Assembly: GCF_900142205.1 (NCBI RefSeq)
Contig: NZ_FRAA01000003.1
Coordinates: forward strand, 372,001-436,000
DNA length: 64,000 bases
Origin: Reichenbachiella agariperforans
GTDB taxonomy: Bacteria > Bacteroidota > Bacteroidia > Cytophagales > Cyclobacteriaceae
Reading direction: 5' to 3'
How positions within the stretch are numbered: position 1 is the stretch's first letter; the number at the start of each line of letters is the position of its first letter. Positions 17,258 through 26,262 of this stretch are shown here, piece by piece. Below the pieces are notes generated by a model. The model did no database searches, had not been told where the DNA came from, and saw only the letters and a program-made list of their open reading frames with translations. Position numbers and translations under genes: made by a program.

Positions 17258-17779
17258 TTTCTCTTCTCGAATGATGCTGCGGGAAGCCGACTGCTGATCG
17301 GCTTGGTGAGACCAAACTAGTATTTCCTGCCGATATTTCCCAAGGCTACAGGCAAATCCCTTGGTATATCACAAAACGCTATGAGGTGGGTGCTATATTT
17401 TGGGTTGGGAGGGGGATGAGACCTGATCTGTCCGAACTAAGCTTAGTTCGGCTCCCATGTTGCCTTACCTCAGGGCCAAGGTAAGCTTAGTTTCACCCTG
17501 TAGTAAGCTTAGGTTGGGGCTCTGGTAAGCTTACCTTCAGGCTCAGGTAAGCTAAGCTTTTGTTCAAAGCGCATAAAGCCTGCTCAAAAGCTTGTTTTGA
17601 AGGTTTTTGAGTGATGAATAGCCACCTGCTGGTTTCTGATTTGATCCCCTGATGAACGCATGGTTATGGCTGGGTATTGAGCCAATGAAGATCGCCAACT
17701 AGGATTAAGCAAGTCTGAAGACTTGTCCTGTGTATATGCTTTCAAGTCTCGCTTTGCGCTAAGACTTAAAAGAGCTGGG
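17258..17779 (-). repeat. Dispersed 523-bp repeat, copy A (inverted relative to B-D)
   Basis: Full-length copy; ends match ccccgctcttttaag (here as its complement near 17765-17779) and gagaagagaaa (complement at 17258-17266). It contains a perfect 20-bp palindrome at 17432-17451 and TAAGCTTA motifs at 17438, 17482, 17504 and 17526, with a degenerate unit near 17548: spacings are multiples of 22 bases. A hairpin AAGCCGA / TCGGCTT lies near the other end. A 70-codon ORF inside is broken in copies B and D and is not considered a gene. Confidence 0.85.
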
Positions 17780-17832
17780 TGGTGTGAGAGGTGCACTGGC
17801 GGTCATTTGACCGTCAGCCGTCTACTCGATTG
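17775..17832 (+). repeat. 58-bp hairpin repeat, copy 2
   Basis: Second copy of the repeat at 15515-15572, directly abutting the end of dispersed repeat A. The centre folds as CTGGCGGTCA / TGACCGTCAG with a two-base loop. Confidence 0.7.
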
Positions 17833-17865
17833 GCTGTATGTGGTTTTGCTTCTATGTTCTTTCAT

Positions 17866-18786
17866 TCAGTTGAATGACCGTCTATATTCCAAAGGCGAAA
17901 AGCTTGTTTTTGTTTTGAATAACTTACTGAACGACTGTGAGTGTTCAAAGCCTAATGTGTAAGCAATTTCACTCACTGACAAGTTGGTAGTTGACAATTT
18001 CTCTTTTGCTTTCTCAATCAATTTTTCGTGGATATGTTGTTGTGTGCTTTGGCCCGTCAAGGTTTTCAGCAAACCACTTAAATAGTTAGGTGATACATTT
18101 AGTTCTTTAGCAATATTTTGAACAGTAGGTAATCCACTTTCTATCAAACTATCCTGATTGAAATAATCTTTCAGTATTTCTTCCAGACGATTTAATATTT
18201 TATGGTTGAATATTTTTCTGGTTATGAATTGACGATGATAAAATCTGTCTGAATAATTGAGTAACACTTCTAGTTGGGCAATGATCAGGGGTTGACTAAA
18301 CTTGTCAATATTAGAAAGATACTCCTGCCTAATACTTTGAAAAATATTGACAATTGTGGTCTCTTCTTTATCTGACAGGTGTAAGGCTTCATTGGCCGAG
18401 TAACTAAAAAAGTCGTACTGTTTTATGGATTTTGCCAATGGGTTTTGCCATAAAAAATCGGGATGAATGAGTAGCATCCATCCCGAAAGCTTATAATCCC
18501 CTTCTGTTTCGACTGAAAAAACCTGTTTGGGAGCAATGAAAAACATGACGCCTTCATCAAAATCGTAGGTTTGCTGACCATATTTGTATTTTATGCTGGA
18601 ATCAACATTTCTTTTTAATGCAATAGAGTAAAAGTCAAATATCCAACTGGTTTGCTCATCAGTTGAAAGATTCCTTACTTCATCCAAATTTATCACACTC
18701 ATCAATGGGTGTTCTGGTTTAGGTAAGCCTCGGAATCGATGGTATTCGCTAATTGTTTTGATATGATGAGGCGCTATGTTTTTCAT
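17866..18786 (-). CDS. AraC family transcriptional regulator
   Basis: 306 residues: an N-terminal cupin-like ligand/dimer domain and a C-terminal AraC/XylS double HTH (about 205-305), with IAKELNVSPNYLSGLLKTLTGQS as first helix pair and SVSEIAYTLGFEHSQSFSKLFK as the second, conserved one. It directly follows the NAD(P)-binding protein gene on the same strand (nine bases apart). Such pairs are common in Bacteroidota, where the regulator controls the adjacent oxidoreductase; that link is inference. Confidence 0.92.
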   Translation of the reverse strand: MKNIAPHHIKTISEYHRFRGLPKPEHPLMSVINLDEVRNLSTDEQTSWIFDFYSIALKRNVDSSIKYKYGQQTYDFDEGVMFFIAPKQVFSVETEGDYKLSGWMLLIHPDFLWQNPLAKSIKQYDFFSYSANEALHLSDKEETTIVNIFQSIRQEYLSNIDKFSQPLIIAQLEVLLNYSDRFYHRQFITRKIFNHKILNRLEEILKDYFNQDSLIESGLPTVQNIAKELNVSPNYLSGLLKTLTGQSTQQHIHEKLIEKAKEKLSTTNLSVSEIAYTLGFEHSQSFSKLFKTKTSFSPLEYRRSFN

Positions 18787-18795
18787 AATCTATGG

Positions 18796-19695
18796 CTATA
18801 GTTGATTATACGCTTCAGCAAAGTCTTGAGCAAAATCTTTCATTTTGACCTTGCCCATCTTCTTGGGTTTGTGTTCGTTGTAATGTTCGTACAATAAACC
18901 ACTGTTTATAGCTGCATACATTTCCATCATACCCTCCGCAATGGCAGGTTGCATGCCCGCAGCTGCCAGACCTTCTCTCATCTGTTCATCCGTTATGGTT
19001 ACCCATTTCAAATCTGGGTTTCCTATCGCTTCACCTAAAATAGCTGCCAATTCATTGTAAGTAAGTTCATCACTTGTCACATACCGTACTGTTTGGCCAG
19101 CAAGTGGTGAGGTAATCTCCTCGGCAATGACGCTAGCAATATCCGTGGGTGATACCCACGCATTTACAACCTCATCTCCGATATTAGATGCTATAAAACC
19201 ATGAGCCTTTGCCGAATGAACCTGCGGCAGCAAGTTGTAGTAAAATTCGGTAGGACGAATGTGAGTAATAGCAACATCCGAAGGTAATGCATTGAGTATG
19301 CTTTCAACATAAAAAGTGCCCTGAAGTATGCCGTTACCTTCCTTCATATGAGCTCCGATGCTACTTAGATTAACGACCTTTTTCACTTTGCTTTGCGTTA
19401 TGGCTTGTGCGTAGTTATTCCCCAGGCCTTTATAATAGGCAAGTAAATCAAGTTCATGGTCAAAATAGTTTGCCGGTGGCACCATACAAAATACAGCATC
19501 CGCACCTGTAAATGCTGAAGTAATAAAATCAACATCTTCTATAGAGCCAATGGCTGCTGTCGCTCCCATAGCTTCAATGTCTTTTTGCCGTTCAGTATTA
19601 CTGCTTATCACTGTTACCGAATGTCCTTTTTGTACCAACTCCTGCGTTAGTGGTCTACCTATATGGCCTAGTGAACCTGCAAGTGTAACTTTCAT
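18796..19695 (-). CDS. NmrA-like NAD(P)-binding protein (atypical SDR)
   Basis: 299 residues from ATG 19695 (MKVTLAGSLGHIGRPLTQ). An ATG 13 codons earlier precedes the Rossmann strand and is unlikely. Nucleotide-binding motif AGSLGHIG at 6-13, then ADAVFCMVPP, VVNLSSIGAHM and IRPTEFYYNLLPQ, typical of the NmrA/NAD(P)H-binding group. The classical YxxxK pair is absent, as in other sensors and quinone-oxidoreductase-like members. Substrate unknown; the AraC gene immediately downstream may regulate it. Confidence 0.88.
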   Translation of the reverse strand: MKVTLAGSLGHIGRPLTQELVQKGHSVTVISSNTERQKDIEAMGATAAIGSIEDVDFITSAFTGADAVFCMVPPANYFDHELDLLAYYKGLGNNYAQAITQSKVKKVVNLSSIGAHMKEGNGILQGTFYVESILNALPSDVAITHIRPTEFYYNLLPQVHSAKAHGFIASNIGDEVVNAWVSPTDIASVIAEEITSPLAGQTVRYVTSDELTYNELAAILGEAIGNPDLKWVTITDEQMREGLAAAGMQPAIAEGMMEMYAAINSGLLYEHYNEHKPKKMGKVKMKDFAQDFAEAYNQL

Positions 19696-20083
19696 CTTTT
19701 CTGTTTTTATGTGCTTTGCAAAATTGCTTAACAAAATTCCGCAGAAACAGAAGGACGTTTGTAGTCAAATATATGTTTGTTGTAGGCTAATATAAGGTCT
19801 GTTATTTTTCTTATTAATGTGTTGTCGTGCGGTGTATCATTACAGCTAACAACCGAACACGTGACATCATGCCACCTATCCGCATTATATCTTTTAATTC
19901 GTTTTCTTTTCAAAGCATCCTTATCATTGAGTCTGATGTAAAGAATGCTTTGAACTGTAATAGAAGGCAAAATAGGGTAATAGACCAAAAGTGACAAACC
20001 TCCCCCATCTCCGTCCCAAGATCTGTAACGCACACCTATAACAAGACCTCCCAATCCCTTAGCACTCTTTGCAGCGCATAAAA
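19696..20083. other. Gene-free stretch upstream of the NmrA-like gene
   Basis: No convincing gene. A 108-codon minus-strand frame at 19728-20054 has no recognisable features and is probably chance. A perfect ten-base inverted repeat TTCAAAGCAT (19909-19918) / ATGCTTTGAA (19945-19954) encloses 26 bases; its role is not apparent. Confidence 0.4.
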
Positions 20084-20119
20084 AAAGGTCTCCACCAGCA
20101 GTCGCTAGTGGAGACCTTT
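20084..20119 (-). terminator. Strong minus-strand intrinsic terminator
   Basis: A 12-bp stem, 12-base loop, with seven As on the left (U-run on the minus strand). It faces away from recA and would end a transcript starting between it and recA. Confidence 0.8.
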
Positions 20120-20330
20120 AGGATTAGCTAGGAAAGCCTTCTTGGTATTTCTTATATAATGCCTATTGGCAGACAATGCTTCGGTACCAACTTAGTCTTC
20201 AGAACGTACTGAAACCACCTCATCACCGCACAATAATTAGATCATCCCAGCACTCAGCAATACAGAAACAAAGATAAAACGCTCCCCCTGGTTCTAAATA
20301 AAACAGGCAGTATCTCCAGCCTAATCCGCT
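20084..20330 (-). ncRNA. Candidate structured small RNA upstream of recA
   Basis: A strong minus-strand terminator (stem AAAGGTCTCCAC 20084-20095 with GTGGAGACCTTT 20108-20119, then a U-run on the minus strand) has no protein gene in front of it. Directly before it on the minus strand, CTAATCC (20121-20127 as ggattag) can pair with GGATTAG (20321-20327 as ctaatcc) to close a structure of about 200 nucleotides, which contains smaller hairpins (TTCAG / CTGAA and TGCC / GGCA). This layout, a closing stem followed by a terminator, resembles stable RNAs such as 6S. No family is recognised and no clear promoter is seen. Confidence 0.35.
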
Positions 20331-20527
20331 ACTTTTATCCCCAACGATGTGTAGCTGTATTCTATCACAACCAGAATACTAATTTTTTTAGCTATTTTGT
20401 TTCAAATACGGAAACCCATCACTATAATTGCTAAAATATTTACTCCTGATACAAAAGGAAACCGAGCGCAGTTTATCAAAATAGACCTAAATTGCTCTCA
20501 TATTCCCACTTCATAAACGACACAAAC

Positions 20528-21550
20528 ATGAGCGAAAACGCTGAAAAACAAAAAGCACTTCAACTCACACTAGATAAATTAGAAAAGACCTACGGCAAAG
20601 GCACGGTCATGAAGCTCTCTGACGAAAGCATCATGGACATACCATCCATCCCTACTGGCTCTGTCAGTTTAGATATCGCCTTAGGTGTCGGAGGTATCCC
20701 TAGAGGACGAGTTGTTGAAATATATGGACCCGAATCATCTGGTAAAACGACCCTCAGCATGCACTGTATCGCAGAGGCTCAAAAACAAGGAGGGATGGCG
20801 GCCTTTATCGATGCTGAACATGCATTCGATAAGTTATACGCCGAAAAACTAGGGATCGATACCGAAAACCTCCTCATCTCACAACCAGACAACGGTGAGC
20901 AAGCCTTAGAAATCGCCGAACACCTCATTCGTTCTGGTGCGATTGATATCATCGTGATTGACTCTGTCGCGGCGCTGGTACCTAAAGCCGAGCTAGAAGG
21001 AGAAATGGGAGATAGTAAAATGGGGCTTCAGGCACGACTCATGAGCCAGGCCTTGAGAAAACTAACTGGGGCAATCCACAAAACAGGCTGTACTTGTATC
21101 TTTATCAACCAGCTCAGAGAAAAAATCGGCGTGATGTTCGGCAACCCTGAGACCACTACAGGTGGTAACGCCCTCAAATTCTACGCTTCGGTCAGACTAG
21201 ACATCCGTAGAATCGGTCAGATCAAAGAAAGTGCTGACAACATTCTTGGCAACAGAACTCGTGTCAAAGTCGTCAAAAACAAAGTAGCACCTCCGTTCAA
21301 AGTGATAGAATTCGACATTATGTATGGGGAAGGAATTTCCAAAGTAGGCGAAATCATCGACATAGGTGTAGAACTAGAAATCATCAAAAAAGCTGGATCT
21401 TGGTTCTCCTACAAAGGCAACAAACTAGGTCAAGGTAGAGATGCTGTCAAAAACTTACTCCTAGATAACCCTGAACTAATGGAAGAATTAGAAACAGGGA
21501 TCAAAGGCAAAATCAGCGGAAAAGGAGTAGAAGAAGAAACCGAAGCTTAA
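20528..21550 (+). CDS. recA: Recombinase RecA
   Basis: 340 residues from ATG 20528 ([30 protein letters not shown]); the frame opens 12 codons earlier but RecA homologues begin here. Walker A GPESSGKT near 67-74, Walker B region [25 protein letters not shown]-binding loop 2 [21 protein letters not shown], and a short acidic tail. It catalyses ATP-dependent strand exchange and LexA/UmuD-type autoproteolysis. Monocistronic, with a terminator 29 bases after the stop. Confidence 0.98.
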   Translation: MSENAEKQKALQLTLDKLEKTYGKGTVMKLSDESIMDIPSIPTGSVSLDIALGVGGIPRGRVVEIYGPESSGKTTLSMHCIAEAQKQGGMAAFIDAEHAFDKLYAEKLGIDTENLLISQPDNGEQALEIAEHLIRSGAIDIIVIDSVAALVPKAELEGEMGDSKMGLQARLMSQALRKLTGAIHKTGCTCIFINQLREKIGVMFGNPETTTGGNALKFYASVRLDIRRIGQIKESADNILGNRTRVKVVKNKVAPPFKVIEFDIMYGEGISKVGEIIDIGVELEIIKKAGSWFSYKGNKLGQGRDAVKNLLLDNPELMEELETGIKGKISGKGVEEETEA

Positions 21551-21578
21551 ACTTAAAAGCTTATAACCACCATTATGT

Positions 21579-21609
21579 AAAAGAGCAAGACATCACGTCT
21601 TGCTCTTTT
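21579..21609 (+). terminator. recA terminator
   Basis: AAAAGAGCAAGAC (21579-21591), loop ATCAC, GTCTTGCTCTTTT (21597-21609): a perfect 13-bp stem whose end supplies the short U-tract in either direction. Confidence 0.8.
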
Positions 21610-21683
21610 CGTTTCACCACACCTTATTTGATCATCGTTAGATAATAAAGTCTCTCTACCAATCTATCTGAGACATAATTTTA

Positions 21684-21691
21684 TAATTTTG
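21684..21691 (+). promoter_or_regulatory. valS promoter, -7 element
   Basis: TAATTTTG matches TAnnTTTG exactly, 29 bases before the valS ATG. No clear -33 TTG at the usual distance. Confidence 0.5.
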
Positions 21692-21720
21692 CGATTCGAA
21701 AAAATCCAAATAAATCAGGC

Positions 21721-24339
21721 ATGTCGATATCTGCAAAGTATGACCCATCAGAGGTAGAAAATAAAAGATACAAGGAATGGATGGACAAGGGCTTCTTTAG
21801 CTCCAAACCCAATCCAGAAAAAGAGCCATACACCATTCTAATCCCACCACCCAATGTCACGGGGGTTCTCCACATGGGACACATGCTTAACAACACCATA
21901 CAAGATGTGCTCATCCGAAAGGCACGTATGGAAGGCAAGGAGGCTTGCTGGGTCCCCGGTACTGACCATGCATCTATCGCCACCGAAGCAAAAGTAGTCA
22001 ACCTACTGCGCGAAAAAGGCATCACCAAAGCAGACCTAACACGTGAAGAGTTCTTAGCACATGCCTTTGAGTGGAAAGAAAAATACGGCGGTATTATCCT
22101 AAACCAGCTCCAGAGACTGGGTGCTTCATGCGACTGGGATAGAACCTTCTTTACCATGGACGAAAAAAACTCCAAAGCTGTCGTCGATGTATTTATCAGC
22201 TACTTCAACAAAGGATATATCTACCGTGACTACAAAATGGTGAACTGGGATCCTCAGGCTCAAACTACCATTTCGAACGAAGAAGTTATCTACAAAGACG
22301 TAGATGCAGCGCTCTACTATGTAGAATATCAAGTAGAAGGCTCGGACGAAAAAATCACCATCGCAACCACTCGACCAGAGACGATCCTCGGTGATAGTGC
22401 GATCTGTATCAACCCAGAAGACGAACGATACACACATCTCAAAGGCAAAAGAGCTATTGTACCTTTGGTCAATCGTTCTATTCCTATCATCGAAGACGAG
22501 TATGTCGATATCGAATTTGGTACGGGCTGCCTGAAAGTGACACCCGCTCACGATACCAACGATTATGACCTAGGCCAAAAACACAACCTAGAGACCATCG
22601 ACATCCTCAACGATGACGCAACCCTCAATGAAGCGGCGCAATTCTTCGTAGGACAATCCAGAGAGGAAGCCAGAAAAAACATCACCAAGCAACTAAAGGA
22701 AGAAGGCTCCCTTGTCAAAACAGAAAGTCTACGTCACAATGTAGGTTTCTCGGAGCGAAATCCTGATACAGTCATCGAACCCAAGCTATCCCTGCAGTGG
22801 TTTGTAGATATGCAAAAATTAGTCGGGCCAGCACTCGACAATGTCATGAATGACAACATTCAGTTCTTCCCAGACAAGTTCAAGAACACCTACAAGCACT
22901 GGTTAGAAAACATCAAAGACTGGCCTATCTCTAGACAACTATGGTGGGGACAACAGATCCCTGCGTACTACTATGGAGAAGACGGTGTAGCGGTGGGCAA
23001 AACCAAAGAAGAGGCGCTCGCCATGGCCATCAAAGACACTGGAAACGCTGCCTTGACACTAGATGACCTCCGACAAGATGAAGATGTGGTAGACACATGG
23101 TTTAGCAGTGCTTTACTTCCTATCTCTGTATTCGATGGTTTTGAGAATCCAGACAACGAGGAATACAAATACTACTACCCTACCCAAGTACTGGTGACAG
23201 GATGGGACATCATTTTCTTCTGGGTCGCACGCATGATCCTATCTGGCTATGAGTTTGGTAAAGACAAACCTTTCGAGAAAGTGTACTTCACGGGTATGGT
23301 GCGGGATTTGAAACGAAGAAAGATGTCTAAGTCACTAGGCAACTCTCCAGATGCACTCGGACTGATCGATCAGTACGGTGCTGATGGCGTGCGCGTTGGT
23401 ATGTTGCTCAGTGCAGCAGCAGGCAACGATCTACTCTTCGATGAGAAGCTATGCGAGCAGGGAAGAAATTTCTCTAACAAAATCTGGAATGCCTTTCGTC
23501 TGATCAAATCTTGGGAGATCAAAGATCAACCCCAAGAGGCCAGTGCTGCTACTGCCAACAAATGGTTCAACAATCGAGTAAATCAGGTACTAGAAGAGCT
23601 CGATGATCTCTTTACGAAATTTAGATTATCTGAAGCTCTCATGAGCACCTACAAGTTGATCTGGGATGATTTCTGCTCGTGGTATCTAGAGATGATCAAA
23701 CCAAAATATGGTGAGGCCATAGATCAACAATCTTATGATGAAGCCATCGGTCATATCGAAAAAATGATGCGAATCATTCATCCTTTCATGCCATTTCTAT
23801 CAGAAGAAATCTGGCACAACATCAAAGAGAGAGAGGAAAATGACTACCTCATCGTAGCAGAGTGGCCTAAAGTAGAATCTTTCGATACGGACTATATCAA
23901 ACAAATCGCCAATGTATTCGATGCGATTTCGAACGTCCGAAATACCCGAAACACCTATGGCATATCTCCTAAGGAAGCACTCGCACTTAAGATCAAATCG
24001 ACGGACTACTCCGCCCTCGAAAACGAATTTGCGGTGATCACTAAACTCGCTAACGTTTCATCTATTGACGAAACCTCTACGAAGGAAGACAATGCGGAAA
24101 GCTTCATCATAGACAGAGACGAGTATTTTGTCCTCCTTGGTGATCATGCCAATGCTGATGATCAAAAAGAAGAAGTAGAAGCAGAGATCAAACGACTCAA
24201 AGGATTCATCTTCGGTATAGACAAAAAGCTCAGCAACGAAAAATTCGTCAACAATGCCCCTGAGCAAGTAGTAGCCATGGAACAAAAGAAAAAAGCAGAT
24301 GCAGAAGCTAAAATAGCCATGCTAGAAGCAAAGTTATAA
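21721..24339 (+). CDS. valS: Valyl-tRNA synthetase
   Basis: 872 residues, the usual length. Class I signature PPPNVTGVLHMGH at 42-54 and KMSKS in RKMSKSLGN near 533. The CP1 editing domain (TTRPETILGDSAI, GTGCLKVTPAHDTNDY), the anticodon-binding domain and a C-terminal coiled coil (EVEAEIKRLKGFIFGIDKKLSNEKF) are all present. It charges tRNA-Val. Single gene with its own -7 element and a strong terminator. Confidence 0.98.
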   Translation: MSISAKYDPSEVENKRYKEWMDKGFFSSKPNPEKEPYTILIPPPNVTGVLHMGHMLNNTIQDVLIRKARMEGKEACWVPGTDHASIATEAKVVNLLREKGITKADLTREEFLAHAFEWKEKYGGIILNQLQRLGASCDWDRTFFTMDEKNSKAVVDVFISYFNKGYIYRDYKMVNWDPQAQTTISNEEVIYKDVDAALYYVEYQVEGSDEKITIATTRPETILGDSAICINPEDERYTHLKGKRAIVPLVNRSIPIIEDEYVDIEFGTGCLKVTPAHDTNDYDLGQKHNLETIDILNDDATLNEAAQFFVGQSREEARKNITKQLKEEGSLVKTESLRHNVGFSERNPDTVIEPKLSLQWFVDMQKLVGPALDNVMNDNIQFFPDKFKNTYKHWLENIKDWPISRQLWWGQQIPAYYYGEDGVAVGKTKEEALAMAIKDTGNAALTLDDLRQDEDVVDTWFSSALLPISVFDGFENPDNEEYKYYYPTQVLVTGWDIIFFWVARMILSGYEFGKDKPFEKVYFTGMVRDLKRRKMSKSLGNSPDALGLIDQYGADGVRVGMLLSAAAGNDLLFDEKLCEQGRNFSNKIWNAFRLIKSWEIKDQPQEASAATANKWFNNRVNQVLEELDDLFTKFRLSEALMSTYKLIWDDFCSWYLEMIKPKYGEAIDQQSYDEAIGHIEKMMRIIHPFMPFLSEEIWHNIKEREENDYLIVAEWPKVESFDTDYIKQIANVFDAISNVRNTRNTYGISPKEALALKIKSTDYSALENEFAVITKLANVSSIDETSTKEDNAESFIIDRDEYFVLLGDHANADDQKEEVEAEIKRLKGFIFGIDKKLSNEKFVNNAPEQVVAMEQKKKADAEAKIAMLEAKL

Positions 24340-24402
24340 TTCCAAATCATCCGCCTCCATGATCTGTGTGCTACAGACCATGAAGGCCGATATACAGCAT
24401 AC

Positions 24403-24441
24403 AAAAAAGCCCTCTGATGTTGATTCACCAGAGGGCTTTTT
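24403..24441. terminator. Bidirectional terminator after valS
   Basis: AAAAAAGCCCTCTG (24403-24416) and CAGAGGGCTTTTT (24429-24441) form a stem with A- and T-runs on both sides. It separates valS from the convergent ald operon. Nothing gene-like is seen from 24442 to 24614. Confidence 0.85.
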
Positions 24442-24614
24442 CATGCAAACGATACACCTTGTCTTTTTATAGACTAGCTCTAGGTTTAGTTTCTCCTTGA
24501 CCTGTGCCACACAGTCCAAAATGTAGTCTAGTGCAATTTGACCAAGAGTCGGGGGAATCGTCCGCTGTAGTGGACGTGAAGGAGTGTTAACCCCAACAGG
24601 CTATTGCCATGCGG

Positions 24615-25844
24615 TTAAAACCGAGCGGCCATCAACAGGTTCAAATCCTTGAAGCGCAAATTAAATTTATTGGCGAGGTGATAATTGGTCATAAAACCCT
24701 TGTAAGAATATACGCCTTTCATAAACCATTTATTCTCAAAGATCATCTGATCTACACCTCCATGGTTAGATATTCCGTTCAGGATCGGCGTAAAAATATT
24801 GCTTAATGCCTTGGTAGAGGTTCTAGGGTAGCGTGAGGCAATATTCGGTACACAATAGTGTATCACTCCATGCTTGGTAAAGACTGGTTTCTTGAGATTA
24901 GTCGGTACGGAGGTCGCCACACAACCACCTTCATCAATACTCACATCGACGATTACCGTTCCTTTTTTCATGCCCATCACCATCTCTTCGGTGATAATCT
25001 TCTCCACTTGTCCCTTCTCAGTACGTACGGCACATATCACCACATCTGCTTCAAGCAGAGCCTTTCGCAAAGCAACCTGATCTATGGTCGAAGTGAACAC
25101 CGATGCGGACAAGATATGTTTGAGACGGTGCAGCTTATAGAGGTGTCGATCAAATATCTTCACCGATGCACCCAATGCGATCGCTGTACGTGAAGCATAT
25201 TCAGTCACAGTTCCCGCTCCGATGATGACCACATTGGTAGGAGGCACACCTGTGATCCCTCCTAATATCGCTCCTGCTCCCTTCTTATCGGCAGACATGT
25301 ACTCTGCCGCGATGGGAATCACCGATACGCCAGCGATCTCGCTCATTGCTCGTACGATGGGTAGCCCTCCGACTTTATCCTCGATAAATTCATACCCTAT
25401 CGCTATCGCCTTTTTCTGATTGAGCAACTCTAAGCGACTCTTGATGTCTTGCTCCTCCGCATGTATGGTAGAGATAATCGTCTGTTTGTTCGTCATCCAG
25501 TCTATCTCCTCCGCAGTAGGAAACTCTACCTTGACGATCATGTCTGACTTAAAGACTTCTTTGGCTCCTGAAGCGAGATTTGCACCCGCTTCGGTATATT
25601 CCTCATCCGAAAAATTAGCTGCTACGCCTGTACCTGACTCTATGATCACCCTGTGTCCATTGGCCGTCAAGGCACCTACAGCCTTCGGTGTGAGAGGCAC
25701 TCGATTTTCGTAGGTCGATGTTTCTTTGGGTATCCCGATATTGAGCTGCTGTGCGCCCTTCTTGATAGGTGCTAATTTCTCCTGAGGATAAATTCTCGTT
25801 TCCTCTATCAGAGTGGTTACGCTTTCATGCATTTCTTCAGTCAT
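24615..25844 (-). CDS. ald: Alanine dehydrogenase
   Basis: 409 residues. The AlaDh/PNT N-terminal domain starts at QLNIGIPKETSTYENRVPLTP, with the catalytic lysine region IVKVEFPT (Lys105) and STIHAE (His128). The NAD-binding domain has VVIIGAGTVTEYASRTAIALGASVKIFDR, and the closing block HYCVPNIASRYPRTSTKALSN is typical of alanine dehydrogenase rather than transhydrogenase. It would oxidatively deaminate L-alanine to pyruvate with NAD. The start overlaps the end of tsaE by eight bases, so it is the third gene of a porX-tsaE-ald unit. Confidence 0.93.
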   Translation of the reverse strand: MTEEMHESVTTLIEETRIYPQEKLAPIKKGAQQLNIGIPKETSTYENRVPLTPKAVGALTANGHRVIIESGTGVAANFSDEEYTEAGANLASGAKEVFKSDMIVKVEFPTAEEIDWMTNKQTIISTIHAEEQDIKSRLELLNQKKAIAIGYEFIEDKVGGLPIVRAMSEIAGVSVIPIAAEYMSADKKGAGAILGGITGVPPTNVVIIGAGTVTEYASRTAIALGASVKIFDRHLYKLHRLKHILSASVFTSTIDQVALRKALLEADVVICAVRTEKGQVEKIITEEMVMGMKKGTVIVDVSIDEGGCVATSVPTNLKKPVFTKHGVIHYCVPNIASRYPRTSTKALSNIFTPILNGISNHGGVDQMIFENKWFMKGVYSYKGFMTNYHLANKFNLRFKDLNLLMAARF

Positions 25845-26259
25845 CTTTGCTCAAGCTGATGGTTCTCGTGGTATCTGCGTTCAAGTTAATATTTATTTTC
25901 AGGTTTTGAGTGGGGATCAATGAAGGGATTTTTTCACTCCACTCTAGAAAACAATGATTGCCCGAATAGAAATACTCATCACATCCAATATCAAGGGCTT
26001 CCTCCTCCTTATTGAGGCGATAGAAATCAAAGTGATAATACTCTTCACCCGCTGCATCAACATACACATTGACCAACGAAAAAGTCGGGCTACTCGTCTC
26101 ATCGATGATCCCTAGTTGCTCGCAGATCGCCTTGATTAGTGTCGTCTTTCCAGCCCCCATTTGTCCCTCAAACAACCACACCCTACGATCGCCAGCGTAG
26201 GCAATGACCGCAGCAGCTACTTCCGAAATCTCATCCAGCGAGCTCAACTTCAGTTCCAT
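25837..26259 (-). CDS. tsaE: tRNA threonylcarbamoyladenosine biosynthesis ATPase TsaE
   Basis: 140 residues with Walker A EGQMGAGKTTLIKAI at 31-45, the TsaE motif TSSPTFSLVNVY, and HFDFYRL. TsaE works with TsaB and TsaD in making t6A37 of ANN-decoding tRNAs. It lies three bases after porX and overlaps ald, a gene order often seen in Bacteroidota. Confidence 0.95.
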   Translation of the reverse strand: MELKLSSLDEISEVAAAVIAYAGDRRVWLFEGQMGAGKTTLIKAICEQLGIIDETSSPTFSLVNVYVDAAGEEYYHFDFYRLNKEEEALDIGCDEYFYSGNHCFLEWSEKIPSLIPTQNLKININLNADTTRTISLSKDD

Positions 26260-26262
26260 ACT

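Noticed and set aside
17432-17560. 22-bp periodic array considered as a CRISPR array
   Set aside because: There are no unique spacers: the intervals themselves recur between copies A, C and D, and no cas genes are present.
17584-17796. 70-codon ORF inside repeat A, similar to one at 45387-45608 in repeat C
   Set aside because: Similarity follows only from the DNA repeat. The ORF start lies outside the repeat in each case and the frame is broken in copies B and D.
19728-20054. 108-codon minus-strand ORF downstream of the recA-side terminator
   Set aside because: No signal, domain or codon-like composition. It overlaps an inverted repeat and lies in a region with no other sign of coding.
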